A stretch of 46,920 nucleotides of DNA from Petrimonas sp. (GTDB taxonomy: Bacteria; Bacteroidota; Bacteroidia; Bacteroidales; Dysgonomonadaceae). Positions 1 to 8,114 of this stretch are shown piece by piece. The position numbers and the translations under genes were made by a program. The notes beneath the pieces are model-generated. The model saw only the letters and a program-made list of their open reading frames with translations, did no database searches and had not been told where the DNA came from. The DNA lies in contig DUNG01000041.1 in NCBI GenBank assembly GCA_012839475.1, positions 1 to 46,920 of the forward strand, written 5' to 3'. How positions within the stretch are numbered: position 1 is the first letter of the stretch; every line of letters starts with the position of its first letter.

Positions 1-5
1 CTTTA

Positions 6-41
6 AGCTAGAACTCCTCAGAAATTTCTACTTCGGTAGAT
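6..41 (+). repeat. Single CRISPR repeat in inverted orientation
   Basis: A full-length 36-bp copy of the array repeat lies 32 bp beyond the distal repeat (74-109) but on the opposite strand, so its handle reads on the plus strand and points into the array. The two copies form a perfect 36-bp inverted repeat around 42-73. If the array transcript runs through, it would fold into a long hairpin. If a plus-strand transcript exists, 42-73 would serve as its spacer. It may be the end of a second, convergent array cut by the window edge, a one-off inversion, or an assembly artefact at a contig end. Confidence 0.9.
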
Positions 42-73
42 TCAAAGGATAGTGTTGGTGTTGATATTGCTGG

Positions 74-1537
74 ATCTACCGAAGTAGAAATTTCTGAGGA
101 GTTCTAGCTAGAGATTGACCGCGGTCGAAGAATCCGCATCTACCGAAGTAGAAATTTCTGAGGAGTTCTAGCTCGCAACATGCCTAGACGGCATGTTAAA
201 ATCTACCGAAGTAGAAATTTCTGAGGAGTTCTAGCTCTCAGCGTTCGCCCGTGAACCTGAGCAATCTACCGAAGTAGAAATTTCTGAGGAGTTCTAGCTA
301 CGGACGAACAGCGGGTACAGCGCGAACTGATCTACCGAAGTAGAAATTTCTGAGGAGTTCTAGCTGTGATTAGGACGAACTATGGGCACGCTGATCTACC
401 GAAGTAGAAATTTCTGAGGAGTTCTAGCTAAATACGCGCTTAACCGCGAAATACATAATCTACCGAAGTAGAAATTTCTGAGGAGTTCTAGCTGCGAAAC
501 TGCGTCAGGCGGATTCAGCTTCATCTACCGAAGTAGAAATTTCTGAGGAGTTCTAGCTAGAGGCCGCACAGCTCACCATGACCGAGATCTACCGAAGTAG
601 AAATTTCTGAGGAGTTCTAGCTAGAAAGGAGAAACGATCATGGACAACATATCTACCGAAGTAGAAATTTCTGAGGAGTTCTAGCTAAGGAGGCGAGATA
701 ATGGACAAGCAAAGATCTACCGAAGTAGAAATTTCTGAGGAGTTCTAGCTAGGTTCGCAAGGGATGATTCGCGACTTCGAGCGGTGGTATCTACCGAAGT
801 AGAAATTTCTGAGGAGTTCTAGCTAAAAGCGTACAAAGAGTTGGCGCTCATTGATCTACCGAAGTAGAAATTTCTGAGGAGTTCTAGCTACGACAAAGCC
901 TATGCGATGGCTGTCTAATCTACCGAAGTAGAAATTTCTGAGGAGTTCTAGCTATCACGAAATGCTCGTCAATGAAATTGACGATCTACCGAAGTAGAAA
1001 TTTCTGAGGAGTTCTAGCTTGCCCTCGCTCGTTTTGTTGTACACCGTCATCTACCGAAGTAGAAATTTCTGAGGAGTTCTAGCTCGTATCAAGTGCATTG
1101 ACACCCGTTGCGTATCTACCGAAGTAGAAATTTCTGAGGAGTTCTAGCTGTCCGATCTGCTTGCGTTCCGCGATCTGCATCTACCGAAGTAGAAATTTCT
1201 GAGGAGTTCTAGCTACGTGTCGATGAACAACTTAATTTTTTCGATCTACCGAAGTAGAAATTTCTGAGGAGTTCTAGCTGCCCCATGTCTCGCCCACAGA
1301 CAGCCTAATCTACCGAAGTAGAAATTTCTGAGGAGTTCTAGCTGCATGACGCAGAGATTCGCGTCTTCGTACATCTACCGAAGTAGAAATTTCTGAGGAG
1401 TTCTAGCTGACCGAAGCCATTAAGAAGATGGCTGAAATCTACCGAAGTAGAAATTTCTGAGGAGTTCTAGCTACAGAAGAAACCTAGAGAGGAAGGTTGC
1501 GATCTACCGAAGTAGAAATTTCTGAGGAGTTCTAGCT
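74..1537 (-). CRISPR. Type V-A CRISPR array, 23 repeats / 22 spacers
   Basis: Twenty-three 36-bp repeats that look identical by eye alternate with 22 unique spacers. Read on the minus strand the repeat ends in AATTTCTACTTCGGTAGAT, the Cas12a crRNA handle: stem TCTAC/GTAGA with loop TTCG. On the plus strand repeats start at 74, 138, 201, 264, 330, 394, 458, 523, 587, 651, 715, 789, 854, 918, 984, 1049, 1114, 1179, 1244, 1308, 1373, 1437 and 1502. Spacers are 27-30 nt, except the one at 751-788, which is 38 nt. Handle orientation and cas gene direction both put the leader on the cas2 side, so the newest spacer is at 1473-1501 and the oldest at 110-137. Uniform repeats, even at the distal end, suggest a well-maintained array. 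Cas12a processes such transcripts itself, and no tracrRNA is needed. Confidence 0.98.
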
Positions 1538-1684
1538 CCTCATCTAACGCTCGCGCACAACATGAACACGTTAGGCGGGCAATATTCTGTGCAGAACATA
1601 TAAGTAGTGGCACTCATATTGAACTAAAACTCCTCGTTCTTACGTTGCTAGCTCTATTAAGACGGAGGTATGCAATTGACTTCC
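1538..1684 (-). other. CRISPR leader region
   Basis: These 147 bp lie between the cas2 stop codon and the leader-proximal repeat, and should contain the array promoter and the integration signals. I see no convincing -35/-10 pair. A 6-bp inverted repeat (CTAACG at 1544-1549, CGTTAG at 1569-1574) sits directly beside the first repeat, where leader-anchoring motifs or host-factor sites are often found. A short stretch at 1622-1636 (aactaaaactcctcg) resembles the 5' part of the repeat in plus orientation with two mismatches, and may be chance. Confidence 0.7.
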
Positions 1685-1957
1685 TCAGGTCACAACGATT
1701 ATATCATCATCTTCATGGGTAGCGTACCCGTAAGAAATGATTTTGTCCTCATTAACCTCGTAAATCATGATGCTGTCAGCGTCAGAAAATCGTTTGGCAA
1801 ATCGTGTCTCTATTTCTGCTTGGATAAGCCTGAGTACGCGCTCGCTGTTTCGGATTGCAAAGACGGAGTATTGAATTCTATAACCGTATTTCTTCAAATG
1901 CTTGGAAAACTGTGTGCGGAGCTTATCGTCGGAGATATCATAGCTGATCAGCATCAT
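1685..1957 (-). CDS. cas2: CRISPR-associated endoribonuclease/adaptation protein Cas2
   Basis: The 90-residue protein has the normal length for Cas2 and its N-terminal ferredoxin-like fold signature (MMLISYDISDDKLR), with the conserved aspartate of the first beta strand at D7. In adaptation, Cas2 forms the central dimer of the Cas1-Cas2 integrase that inserts prespacers at the leader end. The start is supported by an AGAGGTAAGG ribosome site just upstream. It is the last gene of the minus-strand cas operon, 58 bp after cas1 and 147 bp before the first repeat, as is usual in type V-A loci. Confidence 0.95.
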   Translation of the reverse strand: MMLISYDISDDKLRTQFSKHLKKYGYRIQYSVFAIRNSERVLRLIQAEIETRFAKRFSDADSIMIYEVNEDKIISYGYATHEDDDIIVVT

Positions 1958-2015
1958 GTTCCTTACCTCTATTCTTTGTATTTACTTGTCAAGTTCCAAT
2001 GTCGCATCCAGCGAA

Positions 2016-2984
2016 TTATGCAAAATTGAAATGCGGGTAGTCGGAGAGATCCTTGTTTCTCATAAAGGAGCGATAATATTGTTGTATGAACAGAAATATC
2101 TCGTCCTTATTCTTTATGAGAGGTTCCATCATCAAGGCTGTATATTTCGGTGAAGCTTTATACTTTATGCGGTAGCTATGGTTATCCACGAAGAAATCTT
2201 GCTCGTCGACTTGTCCAAGTCGGTACATCCTCCGTAGTTGATAATCAATAAGTGACCTGAAAGGTTCAACGAGATCACACACGAGAGATTTACGTTTGTA
2301 AAACTGTTGGTGGTATACACCTTTATAAAGGTCAAACCCGTAACAGTTAAGTAGTGCTTCAATAAAGCAGAATAGCAAGGTGTAGCCAAGATCGAGCAGA
2401 GAGTTTATCGTGTCTGCTTTGATGCGTGGTTGTCTGCCCTTCCAATTATATTCGCAAAAAATCTGTTGGAAGTATTCTTTGGACGCAACACCTTCAGTCC
2501 CTAGGATGGATTTTAGCGATGTCAGCTCGGGCAACTGAGATTGATAGGTCTTTAGCCGAGAGCAGACTTCTTTTGCGAGCGTCCCGCCTTGTCGTGCTTT
2601 GCGGATGGCGGCAATTTGGCTGTCAATTTTTTCTGAAACGATGTATTTTGCCAGATCGAACCCCTCATAAAAATATTGCTTTTCTCGCAACAGCGTATTG
2701 CCTTCTGCGCAATTCGCAAATACCTCATAAACGCGTAAACCACCTGTCATGAGGACGATTGAAAAGCCGAATCTCTTTGCTCTTTGGATAATGCCGGTTG
2801 TTAACGTAAACTGACCAACCAGAAAAACAGCAAAAAGCCTGAAACAAGTGGATTGGTGTTTTACTTTTCCCTCTTTGTCTTTCACGACGAGATTATCATT
2901 TAAGAAAGAGACTTTCTCACCTCGGTTCAGAAAAACGACAATTAACTTTTTGTACCGGAAATCAGGTGCAGAGAGCATGGTCAT
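2016..2984 (-). CDS. cas1: CRISPR integrase Cas1
   Basis: The 322-residue protein has the Cas1 organisation: a beta-rich N-terminal domain and an alpha-helical catalytic domain. The metal-binding residues are visible as E164 (GTEGVASKEYF), H225 (GVYHQQF) and D237 in CDLVEPFR, matching the E/H/D triad that catalyses spacer integration as a Cas1-Cas2 complex. Its ATG overlaps the cas4 stop by four bases (ATGA), so the two are translationally coupled. Cas4 and Cas1 work together in selecting PAM-bearing prespacers. No frameshift or loss of a key residue is seen, so adaptation is probably active. Confidence 0.97.
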   Translation of the reverse strand: MTMLSAPDFRYKKLIVVFLNRGEKVSFLNDNLVVKDKEGKVKHQSTCFRLFAVFLVGQFTLTTGIIQRAKRFGFSIVLMTGGLRVYEVFANCAEGNTLLREKQYFYEGFDLAKYIVSEKIDSQIAAIRKARQGGTLAKEVCSRLKTYQSQLPELTSLKSILGTEGVASKEYFQQIFCEYNWKGRQPRIKADTINSLLDLGYTLLFCFIEALLNCYGFDLYKGVYHQQFYKRKSLVCDLVEPFRSLIDYQLRRMYRLGQVDEQDFFVDNHSYRIKYKASPKYTALMMEPLIKNKDEIFLFIQQYYRSFMRNKDLSDYPHFNFA

Positions 2985-3535
2985 AGACTCCTATCACAGG
3001 CGTTTGTGTAGATACATCGCGCGCATTTGTCGGGGTTGGTCTGAACGAATCTAGACAGATCAAAAGACTCAAAATCCTGAATAGTATTCTCGAATTTTCC
3101 AAACATTTCTGGGTCGTCCTGAGGTAAAGGAACTGGATAGACCTTGTTATCTATTTGGCTGTATAAGCGCAGTGCATTGATCTCGTATCCTCGTTCGAGA
3201 AGACCATAGTACTGTCCATATAACTGATAGACGTATCCGTCAAAGACTTGCTTAATCTGACGTTTTCGTTCGGTTAATAAGCCCCTTTTTATATGGAAGA
3301 GGTCGATTTTTCCTAGCAGATTGTACTTGGAACTATAAACGTATATTCCTTGCAAAACATCAGAGCGTGTCGAGTAACTCTGATCGATAATTGTGCTATG
3401 GCTGGCCGTGCCGAGCGTTTGGTCGGTCGTCTGTATAGTGCGCGTGTCCGCGTCCCCGTACAGATCATGGAAGTATATGGAGGCAGGGCAGAAAATAAAA
3501 TCGTTTAACTGTGTGATTTTAATGTAACTTTCCAT
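2981..3535 (-). CDS. cas4: CRISPR adaptation exonuclease Cas4
   Basis: The 184-residue RecB-like nuclease has a [4Fe-4S] cluster. Four cysteines are in the expected places: C16 near the N-terminus (FIFCPASIYFHD) and C171, C174 and C180 at the C-terminus (CARCIYTNAC). The PD-(D/E)xK-like core is represented by D78 (GKIDLF) and E89 with K91 (TERKRQ), followed by the QLYGQYYGL helix. Cas4 trims prespacers and fixes their PAM orientation before Cas1-Cas2 integration. A GGAGG site precedes the start, and the gene follows cas12a after a 59-bp gap and overlaps cas1. Confidence 0.95.
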   Translation of the reverse strand: MESYIKITQLNDFIFCPASIYFHDLYGDADTRTIQTTDQTLGTASHSTIIDQSYSTRSDVLQGIYVYSSKYNLLGKIDLFHIKRGLLTERKRQIKQVFDGYVYQLYGQYYGLLERGYEINALRLYSQIDNKVYPVPLPQDDPEMFGKFENTIQDFESFDLSRFVQTNPDKCARCIYTNACDRSL

Positions 3536-3594
3536 GCCCTACCTCCAAATGATTCTGAATGAGGAATTCCATGATTAATTCATGAGGCGTGTAA

Positions 3595-6500
3595 TTACTC
3601 TTCTGCCATGAGATATTCGAACCATTCTCTATTTGAGAGCACGGCTCTTTTGTCGTTCTTGACTTTGTCGACGAGTAACAATCCTTTCCGAGCGATGTTA
3701 TAGGCGCCGTTGGCGTCAGCATTGATTGGGAGCGAGCTCTCATATGGCTGTTGTCCTGAGTCAAACGTATTATTCTCTTTATCGAGTGCGGGGGACACGA
3801 TGTCGTCTCGATCACTGTCAGAATTCCGAAGCTGTAAAACCAAACGGAAAGAACGATGTATTCTTGCCAGCAGATTTTCGTTTTCTAAGAGCAACGGGAG
3901 GAGATTCTGTTCGTTTTGATAAGCGATGCCATGTGCCTCGAGAGCTTTCTTGATCTCATCTGTTGTATCACGTTTCTCTATCATTCTCCGCTTAGGATTG
4001 AATGCCTTTCGTTCGCCGGAAACAAGGTTCCACGTACGCGACGGGACATTCTTTATCCTGCAGAAAACTCCGAAGTCGGCGTAGTTGAATCGGAAGATGA
4101 AACGATCAAACTCGTGGTCGTAGCGTATCTCTTGAAAATGCCCGTAGAAGCTGTTCAGATCCTTATTTCTAATGCGATTGAGGTAGAATAGGTTTGCAAA
4201 TCCCGTGACGGGATCGACGATGGAGGTATAGGACGCCGGAACATAGAAAACGATGCCGTTTTGGCTCCGCGTATCTTCGGGGCTGACAACACGACGTGCA
4301 AGTTGCCAAGGGCGCATAACGCCTCCAAGCTCGTTCGGTTCATACTCTTTGAAAGAAAGCGCGTTCAGTTTGTTAATCAAGGCAACTTCAAACTTTTGAT
4401 ACACTTGACGTTCTACTTTGAAGCGACCACGCTTAAAACCAACATTGAGATTTTCCATCACAACAATGGCATGGTATTTAATAATGAGACGCGACAGTTT
4501 GTAGATAACATGGCTCAGATAACCCTCTTTCAAGTCTTTGATACGGTCGATGCTTTGCCAATTTTGCCTTGCCTCTGCGCGTTCATCTTCGCGTTGTTTG
4601 AGCATTGATTGATAAGGGATCTGGCGCTCAACAGTTTCTCCTTTTAGCGTGGTTTGCTGAATAAGAGTATTTAATGATCCTTGTTTGACGATATCTCCTT
4701 GTAAATTAATGACGGAATAGTAAAGCAGGTTGCGTTCACCACGATCGATACCAATGATGTGTAAGTCGGAATCTTTTTTTATATATTCGTTCGCAAGGTT
4801 CTCAAAAGGTACGTTCGCGGAGGCTGTCCAGTTGAATTCCAATGGCACATGGAGGAAAAACTGATCTTCTGTGTACCGTTTGTCTTTGACAAGTTCGAAC
4901 GGTGCTTCACGGTAAACAAAACGTCCGTCAAGCAATCCTTGGGTGGCTTCTTCCGATAGCGTATACCCTTCGGGATGGCGTTCATTGATATGGTTATAGA
5001 TTTCGCAGTAGAGACCGGCGGGAATGACGTCACCATACTTGTCAAATCGATTGAGAAGGAAGGAGCCTTGCAGGTGAACGGTTGGTTGCTCTACTTGTTT
5101 CGGTCTGTAGAACAGTTCTGCTTGTCCATTCAATTTTATGGTGTTGTTTTGTAAGTTGTCATTGGAGAAAAGTGCCCGCCAGTACATCGTGTGCAAGTTC
5201 GGTTTTCCTGTTGAGTGTGGCGAAAAATCTTTGTTGTAGAGCTGGAACAAGTATAGATCGCCTCTGTCTACCATCGTGTGAATTAGATCGACCGAGACTT
5301 TCTCAAAGTAGATCGAGTAACTCGCGCGATCAACATCTGCATAGAACTGATTTACATCCTCATAATCCTCGGATTTGAGTAAATGGCTGTAATCGAAAGT
5401 GCTAGTTCCTTCGTAGCTTTCCAGATAAGATTTGCAGAAATCGATCCACGCAGTGACTGCTTGTCGGTAGCCTTCCTCATCTTCTGTCTGTTTCAGGTAA
5501 TCAGCCTGATAACGTTTCTTGTCATTGACAAGTTCCGTTTGCAATCTGTATATCTCGTATGGAATTGTAAAAGGCTTCACAAAGTTAGAGGCCCCAGGGT
5601 ATAGGGTATAACCAGTTGTTTCTCCTTGTTCGCCAAAATGCTTTTTCACATCTTTTCGTGCTGTCGAACACTTAGGGATCATTCGATATGCATCGGGAGA
5701 GAAGTGGTAGATCATGCGCTCGTAATACCCTTTGATATTCTTTGCTGTTTCATCGCAGTTTTCGTAGCTCAATACTCGATAGGCCTTCCTGTCCTTGAGA
5801 ATTCCTAGGTAGAACAGATCATCTTTTCTTAGAAGAACGCTGAAATTATCTGGCACCTTACTTTCAGACCAGCCATCGGCAAGTGTAGGTTTGTCGAAAT
5901 TCAGTCTGAATTTCTCTTTGGAGCTAGGTTTTCGACTTAAGTAGTTTCGCGCGAGGTTGTATAACAGAATAATGTTCGAAAGAGAGCCCATCACGCGATC
6001 ATATTCCGGATAGAATAGATCATCTTGGAGCTCTACCGCTTCGCAAGATAGTAAGTTCCAAATAGAATAGCGTGCCATGATCGCGTCAAGGTATTTTTTG
6101 ATTGTAGCGATTGCATCAGGATTTCCAATTAGTTTTGTTTCTGAAGATATAAGTTGTTCAATGCTACGGAACAGCACTGTAAGCTCACTCTTTAAATCCA
6201 TACCGGGGAATTCAAAAGGAAGAAAGATATCTTCAGTTGGTGTAGCTTCTTCCTCAAGATCGATTGATTGATCAAGGGCAAACTGCAATTCTTGGAGGCT
6301 AAAGTAAATGTCATTTTTTAATTTTGAGAGATCTCTCTCATCTTCGGATGCATCGATATAACGCTTAAATCGCTCATCTTCTCGATAGGGAGACTCGGTC
6401 GCCATTTGATAAAGCCCATCTCTCAAGCGGTTCCATGAAAGACTCGCTTCGTGCGACAATTCGTTAAGGTTTTTTGCATGGACTAAAATTGTTGAGGGGT

Positions 6501-7665
6501 CAACACCAGTCATTATGTTATACAACTGGTCGTTGATGTCTGCGATTGACAAGCCATCGATGTCCGGCTCAGAGAGAGTGTTGTTGAATTCTATTATGCG
6601 TGCTAAGAGATCCTCATCGCTTTCAATTTGCTCGAATAGAAAGGACGTTGATTCTGATATTGACAAGATATGTTTCTTAAGGCGAGTCATTTTGCCAACT
6701 GGTTTAATTTCGCTATTATCGGATACGTTTTTTAACGTCTGGTTTTTGAGATTGGCGAGTTCATTAAACCCTTGTACTTTTGTGTGATCGTCAGTGAAAA
6801 AACCTCCAATAACAGCATTGTGAAGGTCGACTCCTTTCTGTGTGAGAAGGCGGTTAATAGCAGGGATCGTAAACAGCGCATCCAGGCTCTCGTCATTAGC
6901 GATCAAGTTCTTTTTTTTCAACTCAGTTTCAAGCAGGTCCAAGGGTTCGGGGAAATCAAGTTTGTGTTGCTCATAGACCCAACGGTTGAAAAGAAAATCC
7001 GGAACAATCTCATGGACAATGCGGTAAGCAAAGCCTGTGGCAATATCTTCATCTGTAAAGATGTTTTTGCGGGCTTGCCAGAAATTTGTGAGACGTGAAG
7101 TAAACTTTTGATACGAATCGAGAGCATCCTTATACGCATCAAAAAGTTCATCAGAGATGCGACCATCCGGTTTATTTTTCAGGTGTTCAAGGTAGGCTGG
7201 AAGTGTTTCAGTAACAAAGCGCGCCTTGAAAAGATCATCATAGTATTTTTTGTTAACGGAAGCCGTGTTTTTAGGCAGAGGAGTTCCATTGCGATCGACT
7301 TGACCCGATAGTCGCTTCAGGAGTAGCGTGCGATATTTCTTCTGCTCATCTCTAACTAAGCTAGCTATTCTTTGGTTTTCTCTTGGATCAGTGTTGTTCC
7401 TAGCGAGCAGGAGAGCTTCTACTAAAGGTGACCAGTCAAACAGAAGATTCGATAGTTGATCCGTCATGAACTCCCGATAAAACCGATCCGCAAGTTCTTT
7501 TAGCAAGGGGTACATCTCGCTTCTTTTCCTGTCAGCCTCAATAATATTTCTGCATTTAACGAACTCAGTTGTTCTGCCGACGGGAATTAGTCTGAAACGA
7601 AGGGTCTTTTGAACAGGTGTTAAACACTCAAAGTTTGTAAAGGGCTTATGCTTTTTGATAGTCAT
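3595..7665 (-). CDS. cas12a: Type V-A CRISPR effector nuclease Cas12a (Cpf1)
   Basis: The 1356-residue protein is within the normal Cas12a range. The three RuvC motifs are intact: D974 in IGIDRGERNL, E1071 in VVMENLN and D1317 in NADANGAYN. R1210 (NVPSRTWN) fits the Nuc-domain arginine. K665 in MIPKCST aligns with the PAM-reading lysine of characterised Cas12a proteins, consistent with a TTTV PAM. The crRNA-processing region (KPNLHTMYW, then H864 in PTVHLQG and the KDKRYTED segment) is present. It should therefore process its own pre-crRNA and make staggered double-strand DNA breaks. The start codon is preceded by GAAAGGAATTAATC. It is the first gene of the cas operon, with a ~140-nt leader from the promoter at 7812-7840. 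The lower GC content suggests horizontal acquisition. Confidence 0.98.
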   Translation of the reverse strand: MTIKKHKPFTNFECLTPVQKTLRFRLIPVGRTTEFVKCRNIIEADRKRSEMYPLLKELADRFYREFMTDQLSNLLFDWSPLVEALLLARNNTDPRENQRIASLVRDEQKKYRTLLLKRLSGQVDRNGTPLPKNTASVNKKYYDDLFKARFVTETLPAYLEHLKNKPDGRISDELFDAYKDALDSYQKFTSRLTNFWQARKNIFTDEDIATGFAYRIVHEIVPDFLFNRWVYEQHKLDFPEPLDLLETELKKKNLIANDESLDALFTIPAINRLLTQKGVDLHNAVIGGFFTDDHTKVQGFNELANLKNQTLKNVSDNSEIKPVGKMTRLKKHILSISESTSFLFEQIESDEDLLARIIEFNNTLSEPDIDGLSIADINDQLYNIMTGVDPSTILVHAKNLNELSHEASLSWNRLRDGLYQMATESPYREDERFKRYIDASEDERDLSKLKNDIYFSLQELQFALDQSIDLEEEATPTEDIFLPFEFPGMDLKSELTVLFRSIEQLISSETKLIGNPDAIATIKKYLDAIMARYSIWNLLSCEAVELQDDLFYPEYDRVMGSLSNIILLYNLARNYLSRKPSSKEKFRLNFDKPTLADGWSESKVPDNFSVLLRKDDLFYLGILKDRKAYRVLSYENCDETAKNIKGYYERMIYHFSPDAYRMIPKCSTARKDVKKHFGEQGETTGYTLYPGASNFVKPFTIPYEIYRLQTELVNDKKRYQADYLKQTEDEEGYRQAVTAWIDFCKSYLESYEGTSTFDYSHLLKSEDYEDVNQFYADVDRASYSIYFEKVSVDLIHTMVDRGDLYLFQLYNKDFSPHSTGKPNLHTMYWRALFSNDNLQNNTIKLNGQAELFYRPKQVEQPTVHLQGSFLLNRFDKYGDVIPAGLYCEIYNHINERHPEGYTLSEEATQGLLDGRFVYREAPFELVKDKRYTEDQFFLHVPLEFNWTASANVPFENLANEYIKKDSDLHIIGIDRGERNLLYYSVINLQGDIVKQGSLNTLIQQTTLKGETVERQIPYQSMLKQREDERAEARQNWQSIDRIKDLKEGYLSHVIYKLSRLIIKYHAIVVMENLNVGFKRGRFKVERQVYQKFEVALINKLNALSFKEYEPNELGGVMRPWQLARRVVSPEDTRSQNGIVFYVPASYTSIVDPVTGFANLFYLNRIRNKDLNSFYGHFQEIRYDHEFDRFIFRFNYADFGVFCRIKNVPSRTWNLVSGERKAFNPKRRMIEKRDTTDEIKKALEAHGIAYQNEQNLLPLLLENENLLARIHRSFRLVLQLRNSDSDRDDIVSPALDKENNTFDSGQQPYESSLPINADANGAYNIARKGLLLVDKVKNDKRAVLSNREWFEYLMAEE

Positions 7666-7811
7666 GATTAATTCCTTTCTACTTTCATTTTTGGATAACG
7701 AGCTATTCTCGTAGGTGTATACAGTCTTTTAATGCGCTTTTCATTAATACGGCCGATCTTTTCTTGCTTATCCTTGGGAAAAGCCCAAGAAAGAGGATCT
7801 GTTTGGTCGTA

Positions 7812-7840
7812 ATCATAAAGTATAGTATTTGTTTTGTCAA
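7812..7840 (-). promoter_or_regulatory. cas12a operon promoter (TTGACA-17-TATGAT)
   Basis: On the minus strand a perfect -35 hexamer TTGACA (7840-7835) is separated by exactly 17 bp from TATGAT (7817-7812). This is the only strong sigma-A-type promoter seen upstream of cas12a and predicts transcription start near 7805. The crRNA-like seed target at 7844-7854 ends three bases upstream of the -35 hexamer, so a bound Cas12a would compete with RNA polymerase. Confidence 0.8.
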
Positions 7841-7843
7841 CTA

Positions 7844-7858
7844 ACCATTTTCTATAAA
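7844..7858 (-). promoter_or_regulatory. PAM plus seed target of the crRNA-like RNA (operator for Cas12a)
   Basis: On the minus strand TTTA (7858-7855), a canonical Cas12a PAM, is followed immediately by TAGAAAATGGT (7854-7844). The latter is identical to the first 11 guide bases of the crRNA-like gene at 7880-7929. Matching stops after base 11, which is long enough for Cas12a R-loop seeding and binding but shorter than the pairing normally needed for cleavage. The site abuts the cas12a -35 box. It is read here as a repression site; this is inference. Confidence 0.75.
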
Positions 7859-7879
7859 ATATTAGGTGGAAGGAGTAGC

Positions 7880-7929
7880 CGAAAAATTGGCCACACCATT
7901 TTCTAATCTACATGGGGAAAGTAGAAATT
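7880..7929 (-). ncRNA. crRNA-like regulatory RNA with diverged Cas12a handle (CreR-like)
   Basis: On the minus strand AATTTCTAC (7929-7921), a 9-nt loop TTTCCCCAT and GTAGAT (7911-7906) rebuild the Cas12a handle with the same 5-bp stem TCTAC/GTAGA as the array repeat but a longer loop. The guide-like segment starts at 7905 with TAGAAAATGGT, then GTGGCCAATTTTTCGGC. Its first 11 bases match the PAM-adjacent site at 7854-7844 in exact register. An extended -10 box lies so that transcription would begin at or next to 7929, the normal 5' end of a mature Cas12a crRNA. The 3' end is uncertain; AAAATGG and CCAATTTTT could form a weak hairpin with a T-run near 7883. Guides of this kind that repress cas genes are known from other CRISPR types; its role here is inferred. 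Confidence 0.78.
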
Positions 7930-7935
7930 TGATTT

Positions 7936-7944
7936 ATTTTATCA
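7936..7944 (-). promoter_or_regulatory. Extended -10 promoter of the crRNA-like RNA
   Basis: TGATAAAAT (7944-7936, minus strand) fits the extended -10 pattern TGnTATAAT with one mismatch in the hexamer. No good -35 is seen, which extended -10 promoters tolerate. The predicted start, about seven bases downstream, falls at 7929, the first base of the handle. Confidence 0.6.
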
Positions 7945-8065
7945 TGATAGGAGTGTGATTGATATAGGGACCGAATTTTTATGTGTAACAGAGAGATGTT
8001 ATGTTTTTTCGTGCATAGTTATTTTGAAGATGAAATCTGACGAAGATCGTCTTGTACAACTGCAA

Positions 8066-8088
8066 GGAGGCAACTTGTTGTTGCCTCC
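8066..8088 (-). terminator. Hairpin downstream of sodA
   Basis: GGAGGCAAC (8066-8074) and GTTGCCTCC (8080-8088) form a perfect 9-bp stem with a 5-nt loop, 27 bases beyond the superoxide dismutase stop codon. The following bases on the minus strand are only moderately T-rich. It probably ends sodA transcription and insulates the CRISPR locus. Confidence 0.6.
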
Positions 8089-8114
8089 CTCAGGAAGAAA
8101 TATCAATTCTAGTG

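Noticed and set aside
74-1537. Self-targeting spacers against this window
   Set aside because: By eye no spacer matches another part of the window. An exhaustive search was not possible, so this is not proof of absence.
1538-1684. tracrRNA or scout-type RNA near the array
   Set aside because: No anti-repeat that pairs with the repeat over a useful length was seen in the leader, and Cas12a systems do not need one. The weak repeat-like stretch at 1622-1636 is too short.
1670-2029. Plus-strand frame of 119 codons over cas2
   Set aside because: It is a shadow of cas2; no ribosome site and no recognisable protein pattern.
7666-8114. A toxin or antitoxin gene controlled by the crRNA-like RNA
   Set aside because: I looked for a small ORF with a ribosome site near the guide, as in CRISPR-controlled toxin pairs. 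None is convincing, and the seed target lies at the cas12a promoter instead.
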